From Atopsyche davidsoni (lineage: Eukaryota > Arthropoda > Insecta > Trichoptera > Hydrobiosidae): a stretch of 64,000 nucleotides of DNA. The stretch's first letter is position 1, and each line of letters opens with the position of its first letter. Positions 47,821 through 59,200 of this stretch are shown one piece after another. The notes beneath the pieces are model-generated. The model saw nothing but the letters and a program-made list of their open reading frames with translations. It did not search any database and was not told the origin of the DNA. The stretch lies in the NCBI GenBank assembly GCA_022113835.1, contig JAILWY010000002.1, forward strand, positions 9,774,501-9,838,500, read 5' to 3'. Both the position numbers and the translations under genes were made by a program.

Positions 47821-48005
47821 TTGGAAGAAGGAAGTTCACGTGGATGCGGAATTCGCACCAGTGGCTGGAGGTCGGAAGTGTAGCCGGACTGGTGACAAGT
47901 GCAAGGAAATGGTCACCGACCTCCTATGAGGAGAGGCAACGAAAGAAGAGTATTCCTTGTTTCTTCTTCGAGTGCCTCTCTTCAGAGGAGGTTATAGAGC
48001 TTTTT
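47821..48005 (+). repeat. Dispersed repeat fragment with hairpin
   Basis: CGTGGATGCGGAATTCGCAC then CAGTGGCTGGAGGTCGGAAG recurs at 4988-5046, and CCTCCTMTGAGGAGARGCA recurs near 22999. CCTCCTATGAGGAGAGGCA (47920-47938) is nearly inverted at 47971-47989 (TGCCTCTCTTCAGAGGAGG). Possibly a retroelement end. Confidence 0.5.
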
Positions 48006-48786
48006 ACTAAATACATATTTATCTTGCACCAGTTGGCTGTACTTCTGATTTCCAGCCATTGATGATAGAAGCAGCTTCCCCTTTTGCTTTTAAAGGTTTC
48101 TAGTTTTAAGCCTATCCGCGTTAGCTGCCTTTCTTTCTTTGATTTTCGCTATTGCAAATATCCACTATTAAAAAAAACGGTATATGTACAATTAAGAATC
48201 TCTACACAGGTACCCCTCTTTTGTTCATTTGGACTGGAACGTAAATATACATCGTTGTTAAGCGGTTAACACAAATGCTGGCCGAATATGAGGTCCCGGT
48301 TACAAATCAGAGTAAAAACGCTTAATCACAAAAATATTATTTGTGGCACGTATGGGCTAAAGTGTGGTTTTGTTAAACATTTAACCCTAGACGAGTGCAA
48401 ATAATTTAGTGGCTTTGTGAGTGCCATGGATACCGCGCGCGGTCGTGCTATTCTCGGAGTACTCTGCCAGGTCCTGGGCACATCAGTGTCAGGGCATATC
48501 GGGGAATATCGATGCGGCAGGGTCGGCCATGTTGGCCGATCAGCTGGTCGAACGGTAGCCCGGCGGCAACCCTCGCAATTATAGCCCGCGGCTTTACCTC
48601 CTCCGCGGGTTTTATTTATGGGCCCGGCTAGTTTTACTCCAAAATGGAGCGCGTCATGCTCGATAACAGCTTTATTCGGCCCTAGATGACATTATTACAA
48701 TTTTACGGTAAAGCGATATATCGCACATAACATAATACCCGTATACACGTAGCCATTTATATTTTGCAATCGTAGATCAAAATATA

Positions 48787-49202
48787 GTCATACCCCGCTT
48801 TACGCGATACGTTCCGGAAAAAATCGCGTTAAGTGAATTCGCGTATATCGGGGTTTACGATTAAACATACATGCATAGTCAAAACTTAATACAAAAAAAA
48901 ATACGAATCATTTGAATCAATCACTTTAATTCTAAGAACACTTTATGCAATATTACATGTTATTTTTACTGAAAAATACATATATTGTCTTTTGGGTAGC
49001 GTTTCTTTTACGTTCTTGTAAAATACGTTCATAACACCCAACGCCGTTTTTAATTGATAAGACAAGTCAATGACTATATTATGTTCATACACATTCTTAA
49101 AATAAGACATTCGCGTAATGCGAGGCATTTTAACGCGAAATTTGAAATTCGCGTTATAGTGTAACCGCGCATAACGGGGTCGCGTAAAGCGGAGTATTGC
49201 TG
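48787..49202. mobile_element. pogo/Tigger-like MITE
   Basis: The left end GTCATACCCCGCTTTACGCG and the inverted right end CAGCAATACTCCGCTTTACG match over about 20 bp, with TA at both flanks (48785-48786, 49203-49204). These ends resemble Tigger-type TIRs. No transposase inside. Confidence 0.7.
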
Positions 49203-49504
49203 TATATATTATTTATTGCGTACTACTATTCTTTTATTGTAACTTGATACCAATGATAGCATGGAAATTTTTCCTTGCTATTTTCTTCAACTCATGCAAA
49301 AAAAGTATATTCAAACGCTACCATCTAAGCCACACACAATCTACGCGTAGGACCAGAGGATAAATAAAAATAAATCGTTTTATTGTTTTGCGATTGCACA
49401 TGTCTTTAAAATATTCAATTTCAAAATAATATAGAAATCGAGTAAAATATTTTTTTTATTTATTTTAATTCTACACCGTACACGAGCGAGATAATGACAA
49501 CATT

Positions 49505-49895
49505 GTTAGCATCATTATCCTTTAACATTTACAGCAAGAAAGACCTATAATATTATAAATATTAAATAATATTTTGTTCTTGGGTGCTATATCGCGATTC
49601 TTGGATTTTAGTGTTCCAGAGTTTTGATTCTAATACTCGGGACATCTACAAGACAAGTGCAAATAAATCCTGAAAATATCCTGAAATTAATTTGATTAAT
49701 TTATAATAAACATATAAATATACACTTGAAACCTCAAAGGGATAGGATAAAAACTGCGAATTTAGTGTGGTTTTATGATCTAAAAATCTGTCTTAATTTG
49801 ATGGACACTGTTTCTTTAAAAAGCGTTATTTTTTAAGATGTTTGAATATTTTAATTTTCCAATATAATTTATTGATATATTTATGTATTTCATCA
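49505..49895 (+). repeat. Dispersed repeat, copy 2
   Basis: Partner of 45750-46215; see that entry for shared blocks. Confidence 0.7.
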
Positions 49896-49904
49896 CGCGC
49901 CAAG

Positions 49905-50030
49905 ATGAAAGAAATCGAGTGAAATAAAAATATTTTAACCATAACAAAATACTTGAGTGAATTTTTCAACATACTAATTTTTATCGGTGACCGGTTTTCC
50001 CAACCTTTCACGGTTGGCATTACTCTCCGT
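49905..50030 (-). repeat. Penelope-like terminal-repeat fragment
   Basis: On the minus strand: GCCAACCGTGAAAGGTTGG, ACCGGTCACCGATAAAAAT, then CACTCAAGTATTTTGTTA, the family 2 repeat. The hammerhead core is degraded. Confidence 0.55.
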
Positions 50031-50292
50031 CAAAAATATCGATTATTGAAATAAAACTCTTAATTATATTAATTCCTCTCCGCACACGAACGAGAGACAA
50101 TGACAACTCTTGTCAGCATTGCGTAAACATCGCCGCAACTGTCTTATGCCAACATTTTAGATAAATAAAAATTGTCACGCCATGACAGCACGGCAGTTAG
50201 ACAGATGCCCGCTAGGAGAGAACACTAGCCCAGCCCGCAAATAGAGCGGCGCGCGCCGATCTGCGACCAACTCCTAACCTCAAAACCGCGGG

Positions 50293-50367
50293 ATGTCAAA
50301 CCATCACACAACATCGCTACTGATGCAAAGTACAACCCAACACCTCAACAATGCTGCCTCCGGGTAG
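50293..50367 (+). promoter_or_regulatory. Upstream ORF overlapping the Pdss2 start
   Basis: An ATG 58 nt before the Pdss2 ATG opens a 24-codon frame that ends at TAG 50365-50367, inside the Pdss2 coding region and out of frame. If it is within the mRNA leader it would lower Pdss2 translation. The transcription start is not known. Confidence 0.4.
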
Positions 50368-50602
50368 ACTGGCATCGCTCGTGCTCGCGTCCCGCCGCCA
50401 GATTGTCTCCCCCAGGGGGGCCAGCGCGTCCCGTCCGACGGCCACCGTTTTGAGGTTATGCACGGCCGCCAGCGCCGGAGTCGAGTGGGACAAGGCCGTG
50501 GGCGCCGCGGAGAGGCTGGTGGGGCAGCCCCCGTCCTTCGCGAACCTCCGCTGGCTGCTGAGCGATGAGTTCGCCAATGTGGCCCTCCACGTCAGAAAAC
50601 TG
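50351..50602 (+). CDS. Pdss2: Pdss2 exon 1: transit peptide and N-terminal motif
   Basis: 84 codons from ATG at 50351 to CTG|GTAAGC. The start is the first ATG in this frame that gives a plausible transit peptide. An upstream ATG at 50293 is in another frame. Confidence 0.9.
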
Positions 50603-52488
50603 GTAAGCCGAATGCGGCTCTCGCTCGATTGTTACGTAAATGTCAGGGACGAGTGTTGACACTTTTGTAGTATGTAGCACTTCAGAATTGTAATGGTCAT
50701 ATGCGGATGATGCTCAAAAAAAATGTTTATATCTATGTTATGGATTAGTCAATCAGATGCGTATTTATTACCCATTACGGGCTTATTATATTTACTAATA
50801 TGATTAGGCACATTAGTTCATATATAGAAGATGATTTTAAAGAAACTCTCAGAAAAATATCATCGTTCCCCATCATCCCACACAAATCACGATATAGGCA
50901 GTACAGTAAAATTCGGGTATAACAATAAACAACCCAAAATTATTTTTAATTTTATCTCACTGAAAATGGGCACGATAGTTTGATATTGTAATCACGTGTA
51001 AAATTCAAATCCATTAACTATTTACATACTTTTTAAAATAGCATCGCAATCGACTTGCATAATGTTTGAAATTTTATTTGATCTTGTTACTTAATTTATA
51101 ACTGCAGGTGGTGTGGTACTTGCGTATGACAAAGTTATAGGAAAATTATTATTTTTGCATTATTCGCTCAAATGAATGTCTTAATTCAACGTGTCATGTA
51201 TTGCTCCAACAGTTCACGGAGAAGCTAGGGATGGAAGTAGAAGCTGGGCTGGTTCAATCTAAGCTTGGCTATGATACTAGTGGAAGAGTATCTGAAAAGA
51301 AACAGTTGATGGGACATCCCTCCAAGAGAGTAGCTGCTGAGGAGGTAAGGAACCTCCATTCTTATAAAAACTTTGGTAGTACATTGCGCTCTCCGTTGTT
51401 TTTTTATCTAAACACTCCTAAATAAAAAGATGTGAAGTTGAATTGGATGATTATTATAGGTTAGCGAGAATCATCCAATTTTAAGGACAGCGAATAGTCT
51501 TCTGTCCAACGCGAAGAATAATATGCGGAATTGGGGGCTTCTTATGCTGCTTATATCTAAAGCAGCAGGTCACACTGCCAAGGCCCTGGCAGAGCAGCCG
51601 CTTATGGAAGGAGGAGTTCTTCTTCCGCAGAGAACTTTAGCAGAATTAACTGAGATGATCAAGATAGGACACTTAGTCCATAAAGGTCTTATCAACATTC
51701 CTGAAGAAGATCTAGATAATGCTGACAATATGAATTTTGGGAACAAGATCGCTCTGCTCACCGGTGACTACCTTTTAGTAACAGCCAACTATATGCTGGC
51801 AAGCCTGAGAGACCAGCACATATCAGAAATCATTTCAACGGGCCTCAGAGACTTATCTGATGGTGAATTTTACGGAGATAGAGACCCGCAAAACTTCCCG
51901 ATCCCTAGCGAAAATCACAATAGGAATAAGAGTACAGTTTGGGAGACACACGAGGATCAAAAAATAAAATCAATAGTTGGTTTCGAACGGAAGTTTGATC
52001 CTATAGATACTTCAGATTGCTTAGGAGATCCCGCAAGGGAATGGACATTGAGAACTGTACTTGGAGGAGGTAGTTTATTAGGTAAGGGATGCGAAGCAGT
52101 AGTACATGTCGGAGGGCATGGCGAAAATGTGCAAGGAATAGGCTATACGTTCGGCGTTCATTTCGCGTTAGCTTGGCAAGCAGCTGTGGACAGGAAAATC
52201 TTCGAGCTTCCTCCGCAAGAAAGCTTCTCTTTGGTGTCTGCTCCAGTTTTGTTCACTCTCCACAGTGATCCGCGAGCGTACGAACACGTTGTGGCAGCTA
52301 AAGAAGGAGTCGAAGCAGTCAATTATGGTAGTTTATACGACGCCCTAAAAGGAAGTTCCGCCTTAGAATTTACGAATAATCTATACAAAGAGCACAGCAA
52401 TGCTGCTATTGAAACCCTGAAGCAATTCCCAAAGTCAGAAGCTACGACAGCTTTAGAGAATATGATTTTAACAATGGACAAGCATTGA
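50351..52488 (+). CDS. Pdss2: Decaprenyl diphosphate synthase subunit 2 (PDSS2)
   Basis: Exons 50351-50602, 51213-51344 and 51460-52488, all phase-0 junctions with GT-AG introns; 470 residues, or 426 without the middle exon (the human protein is about 400). PDSS2 pairs with PDSS1 in mitochondria to make the polyprenyl tail of ubiquinone. Residues 1-35 or so are rich in Arg, Ser and Ala with few acids, as in a mitochondrial transit peptide. Exon 1 ends in the family motif LRWLLSDEFANVALHVRKL; exon 3 holds NHPILRTA, LMLLISKAAG, QRTLAELTEMI, MNFGNKIALLTGDYLL, GGSLLGKGCEA and the C-terminal SEATTALENMI. The first Asp-rich motif of prenyl synthases is replaced by HKGLIN, as expected for the non-catalytic subunit. 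Exon 1 is GC-rich and exon 3 is not. AATAAA occurs at 52513 and 52747. Confidence 0.93.
50743..50900. repeat. tRNA-like composite repeat fragment in Pdss2 intron 1
   Basis: GTCAATCAGATGCGTATTTA, ACCCATTACGGGCTTATTAT, the arm to CTCTCAGAAAAATATCATCG, then only a scrap of the tRNA-like unit (CCCACACAAATCACGAT). Internally deleted copy. Confidence 0.7.
51213..51344 (+). CDS. Pdss2: Pdss2 exon 2: 44-codon symmetric exon, not in the usual family
   Basis: Bounded by CCAACAG|TTC and GAG|GTAAGG, open throughout, phase 0 on both sides, so it can be included or skipped without a frame change. It encodes a charged stretch from FTEKLGMEVEAG to HPSKRVAAEE. In human PDSS2 the flanking residues are contiguous (VRKL followed directly by the segment matching exon 3). 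It may be a cassette exon, a lineage-specific insertion, or a chance ORF with splice-like ends. Confidence 0.5.
51460..52488 (+). CDS. Pdss2: Pdss2 exon 3: prenyl synthase-like core
   Basis: Acceptor TATTATAG|GTT, 342 codons, stop TGA at 52486-52488. It carries nearly all of the alpha-helical polyprenyl synthase fold, with a family-specific insertion of about 50 residues (from NFPIPSENHN to DPAREWTLR) before GGSLLGKGCEA. Confidence 0.93.
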   Translation, partial: VSENHPILRTANSLLSNAKNNMRNWGLLMLLISKAAGHTAKALAEQPLMEGGVLLPQRTLAELTEMIKIGHLVHKGLINIPEEDLDNADNMNFGNKIALLTGDYLLVTANYMLASLRDQHISEIISTGLRDLSDGEFYGDRDPQNFPIPSENHNRNKSTVWETHEDQKIKSIVGFERKFDPIDTSDCLGDPAREWTLRTVLGGGSLLGKGCEAVVHVGGHGENVQGIGYTFGVHFALAWQAAVDRKIFELPPQESFSLVSAPVLFTLHSDPRAYEHVVAAKEGVEAVNYGSLYDALKGSSALEFTNNLYKEHSNAAIETLKQFPKSEATTALENMILTMDKH

Positions 52489-52746
52489 GATCTAAAACCA
52501 AATAATAATTAGAATAAAATTAGAGGGACCACTCTACTCGTTTGTTTAATGCGAATCTAACACTTTTGATATTATTTATATTTATGTTTTCATTTTGTGT
52601 ATGTAACTAGCAATCCAGAGATTATTTAATATCTGTGATATATTTTATTTCTATCAATTCTTCACAATGATCATTATCGTCGTTTTATTGTTATTTATGT
52701 TTTAAAAAATCTGTAACTAGAATAAGTTATTAGTCATACCAATGAT

Positions 52747-52752
52747 AATAAA
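52747..52752 (+). terminator. Candidate Pdss2 poly(A) signal
   Basis: AATAAA 259 nt after the stop. An earlier AATAAA at 52513-52518, 25 nt after the stop, is an alternative. Confidence 0.4.
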
Positions 52753-52759
52753 GCATCAT

Positions 52760-53220
52760 TTACTTGCCTGCCTTATTGAGTTTTAATAAAAAATTAAATA
52801 ATTTAAAGCATTTTTTTCACTGTCTTCTCTCACGAAACCCCAAAAACTACAGGTACAAATTATCCGAAACAGTCATCATATCTACAATCTTTTTTCATAC
52901 AAATAATCTGTATTCTAAGAAAAATTATGCGTAGTACTAATAACGCAGGCTGAAATTCCGACCTATCAAACCACCGGAATAGGATGAGTAATATATTATT
53001 TGTTCGTAATACTTATTTTTTTTATATTTATCTCTTTAATATTTTCTAATAAACACGTCGCGGCACAGCATACAACCGACTTACAATTAGACAATAGCAT
53101 CCTATTTTTCGTTGTTTATTTAAAAATACCCAAAATAAAGTGAGGTTATCAGCCAATTGCAAGTCGGTTGCACAATTTGTTGCGACGTGTGTTGAGGCCT
53201 ATAAATATTCAATATTTTTG
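52760..53220. other. Non-coding region downstream of Pdss2
   Basis: AT-rich. Nothing recognised. Confidence 0.4.
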
Positions 53221-53340
53221 ACAGGGTGGAATTCCATTTTAATATTTTTGAATAAAATACTTGAGTGATTTTCCACATTTTTATTTTTATTTGTGACCGG
53301 TTTCGCCAACCTTTCACGTTGGCATTATCAAACAGAGTGA
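53221..53340 (-). repeat. Penelope-like terminal-repeat fragment, family 2
   Basis: Minus-strand copy running from CTCTGTTTGATAATGCCAAC to TTAAAATGGAATTCCACCCT, with a 43-nt hammerhead-like motif. Confidence 0.65.
53292..53334 (-). ncRNA. Hammerhead-like motif, family 2, covarying core
   Basis: Stem I TGT/ACA; core TTGATAA; stem II GCCAAC/GTTGGC; then GAAAC, CG, GTC. The core positions 3 and 8 read T and A, not C and G, which keeps a base pair there. Confidence 0.52.
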
Positions 53341-55340
53341 GATTCTATGTAATAATAAGTCATCTAGCCACTGTGTAGTAGTAGTTTATAACAATAATCG
53401 TCTATAAATATAATACTACCTTGCTTGAATACTTGTTTCTGTGTACATAACACTTTTTTTATCTTTTTAGGGCTAGCCGGATACACCTCTTTTATTATAG
53501 CCATATGCCATTTTGTTCATTTTATGGAGGCATCAGTCAGTAAAATCCCTCCCCTGGACCCATGCGCTGCAGGACCTCCCGGTGCCTGTGGTCGCTCTAC
53601 TTTTTCCCTGCTCTATGGAGTTTTGTGTCTTATTTCAAATGTCGCCCCGCCAATCCGTGCGGGAGGCTTCCACGAGCCACGCCCTCCCATGGTTTATTGC
53701 TTTCGCGAGTAGTATGTTAAGCAACCATCTACATCAGTGGCTCTCCACCTTCATTAAAATGCAAACCTTTTCAAAATCGCACCTGACGGACCCCTATCAT
53801 ACCTTTTACCGCAGTACAACAGTCATATGCTTTTTATTTTGCTTTGACCGTATTTTTTTTTAATGAACATTCAACAATTGACAGTTATAGATAGTTATAT
53901 TTAAAATAAAAATTGTCTGAAATATAACCTGAAAAACGCAGACTTATATACTATTTTTTTTATAAGCGATTCTATGCGTGAACGATTATATTATTACATA
54001 AGGATTGGGTGGTTTTGCGTCAACTTCAATACAATATCAAAAATGAATGTTTAAATATTTTAAAAAACATTAAAGTGATAATGTAAAATGTACCTGGTGA
54101 TCAATCTCTTCTGTTAATGGAATATTTGGGTCAAACGATTATTTAAAAGATAAAAAAAATAATTAAATAGTTTTACACATGTAAAAAATTGTTTAATAAG
54201 TTTACGCGCGGCCCGCAGGTGAGAAATCTGTTTTCCCGGTATTTCCAGTGGAGTACAATGCCTCCTAGAGCCTGCTATACAGTGTGTACGCGAGGTAATT
54301 TAAACTACAGCGTGCTTATAATGTTCTCAGATTTTTAATGGAGGGATTGTATGAAGCCTCGATTCTCACGACCTTTGTTGAAAACTCTAAATTGAAACAT
54401 TTGTTTTTGTTAGTGAAGTTATCTGCCTCGTTTATCGACCAAGGAATAATATTTTCTCTCTAATGAAAAAAAAAAACAATTAGGCAAGTTTCTTGTTAAG
54501 TAAATATGAAAAAACCTCGCTCGGTAAAAAAACATTTCATATATTGTAACTATACTAAGCTTAAATATGATGAAAAAAACTATTTGGAAACAAATAATTA
54601 TTGGCATTTTTCTTGTCTAAGGACTTAAGTAACAAGTTATATTTATCGTTAGTTAAAGAAAATAGATATAAAGTATGAAAATTACAGTTACCAGGTACTT
54701 TGTCTGAATAGTATTCTTGCTTTACTTTATATACACTGACAAAAACAACTACTTTTCTGTTTATATGGAAGTGTATCCTTTATCGATACAATTGCGCAAA
54801 ATGCCTGCTTATGGACCTCAGTAGCGAAGGGAGGCCTAAGAGCTGGATGTAAAAACAAATTGCACCTGTGTTTCTACAAATGATCATTTAACACCATGGC
54901 TACAACCAAAAGAGACTATAAGAAAGTGAAGAATCTGTAATTCCAACAGAAAAAATCGTGTGATCAGAAAGCCACGATGGTTTGATTATCAAGTTCCCTA
55001 CCTCAATTATAAAATCACCAAATGAAAAGGAAAAGGTTTGATAACCAAATTTAAACCAGCACATTTTAATATCCAGTAGTAGTTCACATACAATATTTTT
55101 GGTCTACAATTAAAAGGGGTCGAGTGTAAAAGAGGAACAAACCAAAACAAGGGGTAGGTTTCAAAAACGTAGCATTTAATAAACTGCTACAAAGCTCTTC
55201 ATAAGTACGTCGATTAAACAACTCGCCTGGGGCTCCGTAATCAGATTTCGTGCTAGTATTTTTTTTAACTGACGCTGGAATTAGACTTCTTAGAGTAAAA
55301 CATCAGCCAGCACTGCGGCCGCCATGCACGGAGAGACGTG
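53341..55340. other. Non-coding region
   Basis: A sequence like a hAT 5' end (CAGTGGCTCTCCACC) at 53736 has no partner seen. Overlapping ORFs at 53425-53863 have no family features. Confidence 0.35.
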
Positions 55341-55658
55341 AGAAATAGGGATGGGCACAGTCGATTTACTACTGCAATCGAATTAAAGATTTACCTATTT
55401 AATGTGATATTTTGTATCATTTTAAATATTGTGGATATCATTAATTCAATCTTGGATTTGAAAAACAAATACTCATAAAATTTTACTCAAAGTATTGGTG
55501 ATGACACACAAATGGGAAATGGGCGTAATGAAACATTACCATCGCCTACGATTTGATCGAGTATTTTTTTCAAATTAATACATCAATTAGTTTTATACAA
55601 TTTGTTTTTAATAAATTTTTCAATTCTGAATTTAGTACATATAATGATACCACTATTA

Positions 55659-56010
55659 TTACTAATATGATTAGGCACATTAGTTCATACATAGAAGATG
55701 ATTTAAAGAAACTCTCAGAAAAATATAATCGTGATTTGTGTGGGATTTGAACCCACATCCCCTGGCTTAAATGGCTGATGTACTAACCCTTGTACTAACG
55801 AATCACTTCCGTTTATCGAGAATTTTTAACAATCATACCCTACATATGAACCAATGTGTAAATATTCACGATGATATTTTTCTGAGAGTTTCTTTGAATC
55901 ATCTTCTATGTATGAACTAATGTGAATAATCATATTAGTAATAATATAATAAACCTGTAATGGGTAATAAATACGCATCTGATTGACGTTTAATCAAAAA
56001 ATAGACATAG
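55659..56010 (-). repeat. tRNA-like composite repeat with inverted arms, copy 4
   Basis: The arm at 55659-55732 is repeated inverted at 55870-55945 around the tRNA-like unit, then AAACCTGTAATGGGTAATAA and ATACGCATCTGATTGACGTT. Confidence 0.75.
55733..55804 (-). ncRNA. tRNA-like module, copy 4
   Basis: 72 nt; D stem GTAC/GTAC, T arm perfect, anticodon arm changed (CATCAGCCATTTAAGCC). Confidence 0.58.
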
Positions 56011-56230
56011 ATACACTATTGTTTATATTTGTAATGCCCCATTTCAATTCATAAAATTTGATGCAATAAAAATAAAAAGATGTCTCTTTCTGTGATCATA
56101 GCATTATCTTAACGGTTCTTTGGTTAAAATATGAATTCGGGTAATTGAATGTGTATTTTTCTTCGAACAACTCGATTACAGCCAAAAATCGACTTCTTCG
56201 ACCATGTTTATTCGATTATTCCCATCATAA

Positions 56231-59200
56231 TGAGTGCTCCGTATTCACAAAGGCAGTATATCATGCGTATCATAAAACATAGCCTTTAATTTGCCCACAA
56301 ATGCCTTATCACGAGAATAAATCTTAAGTTACTGCCGGATTATTTTGTGTAAGCTAATTTGGTGATATTTTTAGACGTATCTTTGGAAATATTGAAATAG
56401 CAGCCGAATTTCTATTTTTTACGATGGAAACATTTGTACGTACGTTATTCGTATGTGGCGATCGTATCACCAAACAATTTAGGGCGTCTCTACACGGAGC
56501 TTGGGGCTCGCAAGTTATTGTGATGATGATTTAACAGATGATGAAAAATACAGATTTTAAAAGAGAAATCGTTACATCTACAACGGCAGTGGATAATTAA
56601 TTAACAAGCAAAACACTCTTTATCTATTATACACGAAATATTTTATTATTTCAATGATTAATCTCAAAAACACTACGCACAGTGACAAGTACAATTAAAT
56701 AGTTAGATTAAAAAAAAAGTTTTTATTTTTGAAAAAAAGATTACCCATTAAATAAAATTTTAAAATAAATTTATATTATTTATATGGATTTACTCAAAAA
56801 TACACTATCCATTATATGATAAAACTCTTCCTAGGATATATTGTACGAATATATTTTGAAACGAGTATGCTGTCACAATAGTCAAAAAAATTGTAAAATG
56901 CAACAACCGGAAGAAAATAATATATATTGACATTCGCCTGATTTTGCAAAAAGCTTTACCTGGCAGGTGAATTTTCAAAACTTTGTCTCGCCGTCGAAAG
57001 TTCAACAGTCCAACCACTGCACTAACAAGCCATTGTTTCGTGTTGTAACAAAGTAGTCGCTGTTTGGATTCCCAGCCGCATTAGGATATAATTTTTGCTG
57101 ATTACCATATTTCTTATTTAATTTAATTTATCTTGTGTGATTCCGTGTACTCCGATATTTCACTTCCTCGTGTGTAAATTTCTGTTAATTTGTATTTAAA
57201 TGTACCCCGCCATGTTTACATTTGCATAAATAAATATATAAATAATAATGTACAAATTTGAATGGACAGATTTAATATTAATTACAAGTTTTATTGCCCG
57301 TCATAAATGAGGAATATAAAATTTACATCCAATTAATATATGAAAACCGGTTTTAATTTTACATTAAATCTAACATCTTCCTGACTTTAATCCCGCGTTT
57401 TCATTATATATATATTTTTTTGGTTTAATCTCAAAAATGTAAAACCTGTTCCTGAGTGCAAATCTGACAAAAACACTGCATATTCCAAGAATTCTTCCTC
57501 GCCAACAGCAAATCTACAATACCAAATAATAGGATCCAAGCGGATTATACCACATATCTATCTATGATTCGATGGAGCATCCCCATGTTGACGCCACTTT
57601 TTACTGTTCCCGACAACCCTCCAAAATGAGGAATATAGGAGAGCTCGTTGACCCCTGGCTGACCTCTGGGTGTTTTATTAACTTCATGGTATAATTAATT
57701 AATCTTTTAGGTAAATATAATAAATAAATAAACAAATCAGAAATGCATGATTATGTCGTGGGTATATTCATAAACATTTTATTTTCAATACATATTAACG
57801 TTTCGATTTGATTGCTAATGCCATAATAAATATTTTAGATAAATCAATATATAAATTTTATCGTACAGTGTTGCACTCAATATTGTAAATAATTTGATAG
57901 CCATAAAAGTGGAGAGCGTCCGCTAATGCACGGTGCAAATATTTGATAATATTTCAATTTTAATTTTGATTATGTCCCGCGGGTTCGCCATGTAATATTT
58001 ACAAAGTCAAAAAGCATTTTGACGCGGCGTTATTCATTATTAGTCTCTGATCATTCATTTTCCGAACCGTGTCACTGCTAATGAATTCTTGATATGTTTG
58101 TATTCGCTAGTTCCATGGAGATACATTTACATCGTGATAAAAAAAATAAGCGCATTCGAAACTACTGCGATCATTCACACTTTTTTTTTTCTACAAGCAA
58201 GAGACATCCAAATCAATCTGAGAATCTAAAGTCTATTACCATGCTACTATTTAAGAGCAAAAGGCCGCATAGGCCATTTTTATTCCTTTGAACCATTACT
58301 TGAACAAAATATTTAATATATTTACTACTACTATACCCAAATAATATGCTGTGTAGCCTACTTAAAATATTTATTAATCCATTTTGAGATTACAATAACT
58401 TAACATTTTCTCTACAAATTTATAGCAACGATGTCTTTCACCATCTGCAGCGATAAAAAAAATATACATGTATGACACCATTAATACAATGTGTTATCCA
58501 TGTATGTTTCAGAAAGTAGTTAAATTTATGTATCATGAAATGTGCAACATCTTTCATTTTAAATATCAAGGTCTCTTTACTATAAAAACATTAAATACGC
58601 ACAAAACGCAGATATCATATGCTGATACTGTTTAAATTATCATACACCTGGGCGTCAAAATCTCTCCATTATACATGCCTTGGCGCTTACCTGTCACCCT
58701 GTCGGTCAGTCACGTTTATTTCGACTCCGGGTGTAATTTTCACCTGCCCATATCGACTACCTGTTCGGCACAAATAGTAATTATTTCATATCCTTCTGAC
58801 AAAGAGAATAATGTGAATTTGACATTATGGCATCTAACAGATCTCACGTTCATTTCCGTTTCAGATGTCAATTTAATATGTGATAATAGTTATCCCTACT
58901 TATTACCTCTATGTGTTATAATTTATAAACTGAATAATATGCATTAAATTAAATGAGTGTACATTTAAAAAGTGCAATGACTTCACTATCGTTATTAATT
59001 TGTTAAAAAACGTTTATTTATTTATATATTTTAAGGTGTTAAAAAAATTTATACTATTGACAGTGGCAGAGGACTAAAAATTCTGTGACTGGTTAATTTG
59101 ATTATTTTTATTAAAAGTAAATGCAAGAAAAGATTCTAACCTACACTTAATCACTCTATTAAAGATTTGAATTTAAAACTTAACAAAGCACTCTACCGCA

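Larger units (their letters stand above)
55348..56230. mobile_element. Possible degraded hAT-like element with nested repeat
   Basis: GGGATGGGCACAGTCGATTT at the left and AATCGAATAAACATGGTCGA-type sequence ending in ATGGGAATAATCG (inverted) at the right look like a known hAT end type. The tRNA-like composite repeat (55659-56010) sits inside. No TSD found. Confidence 0.35.

Noticed and set aside
50317..50680. Minus-strand ORFs over Pdss2 exon 1
   Set aside because: Antisense shadows in GC-rich coding DNA.
51201..51425. Separate 74-codon gene within Pdss2
   Set aside because: Better explained as an internal exon: splice sites at 51212 and 51345 fit the Pdss2 frame.
53425..53863. Two overlapping ORFs downstream of Pdss2
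   Set aside because: No family features; overlapping frames in a locally GC-richer stretch.
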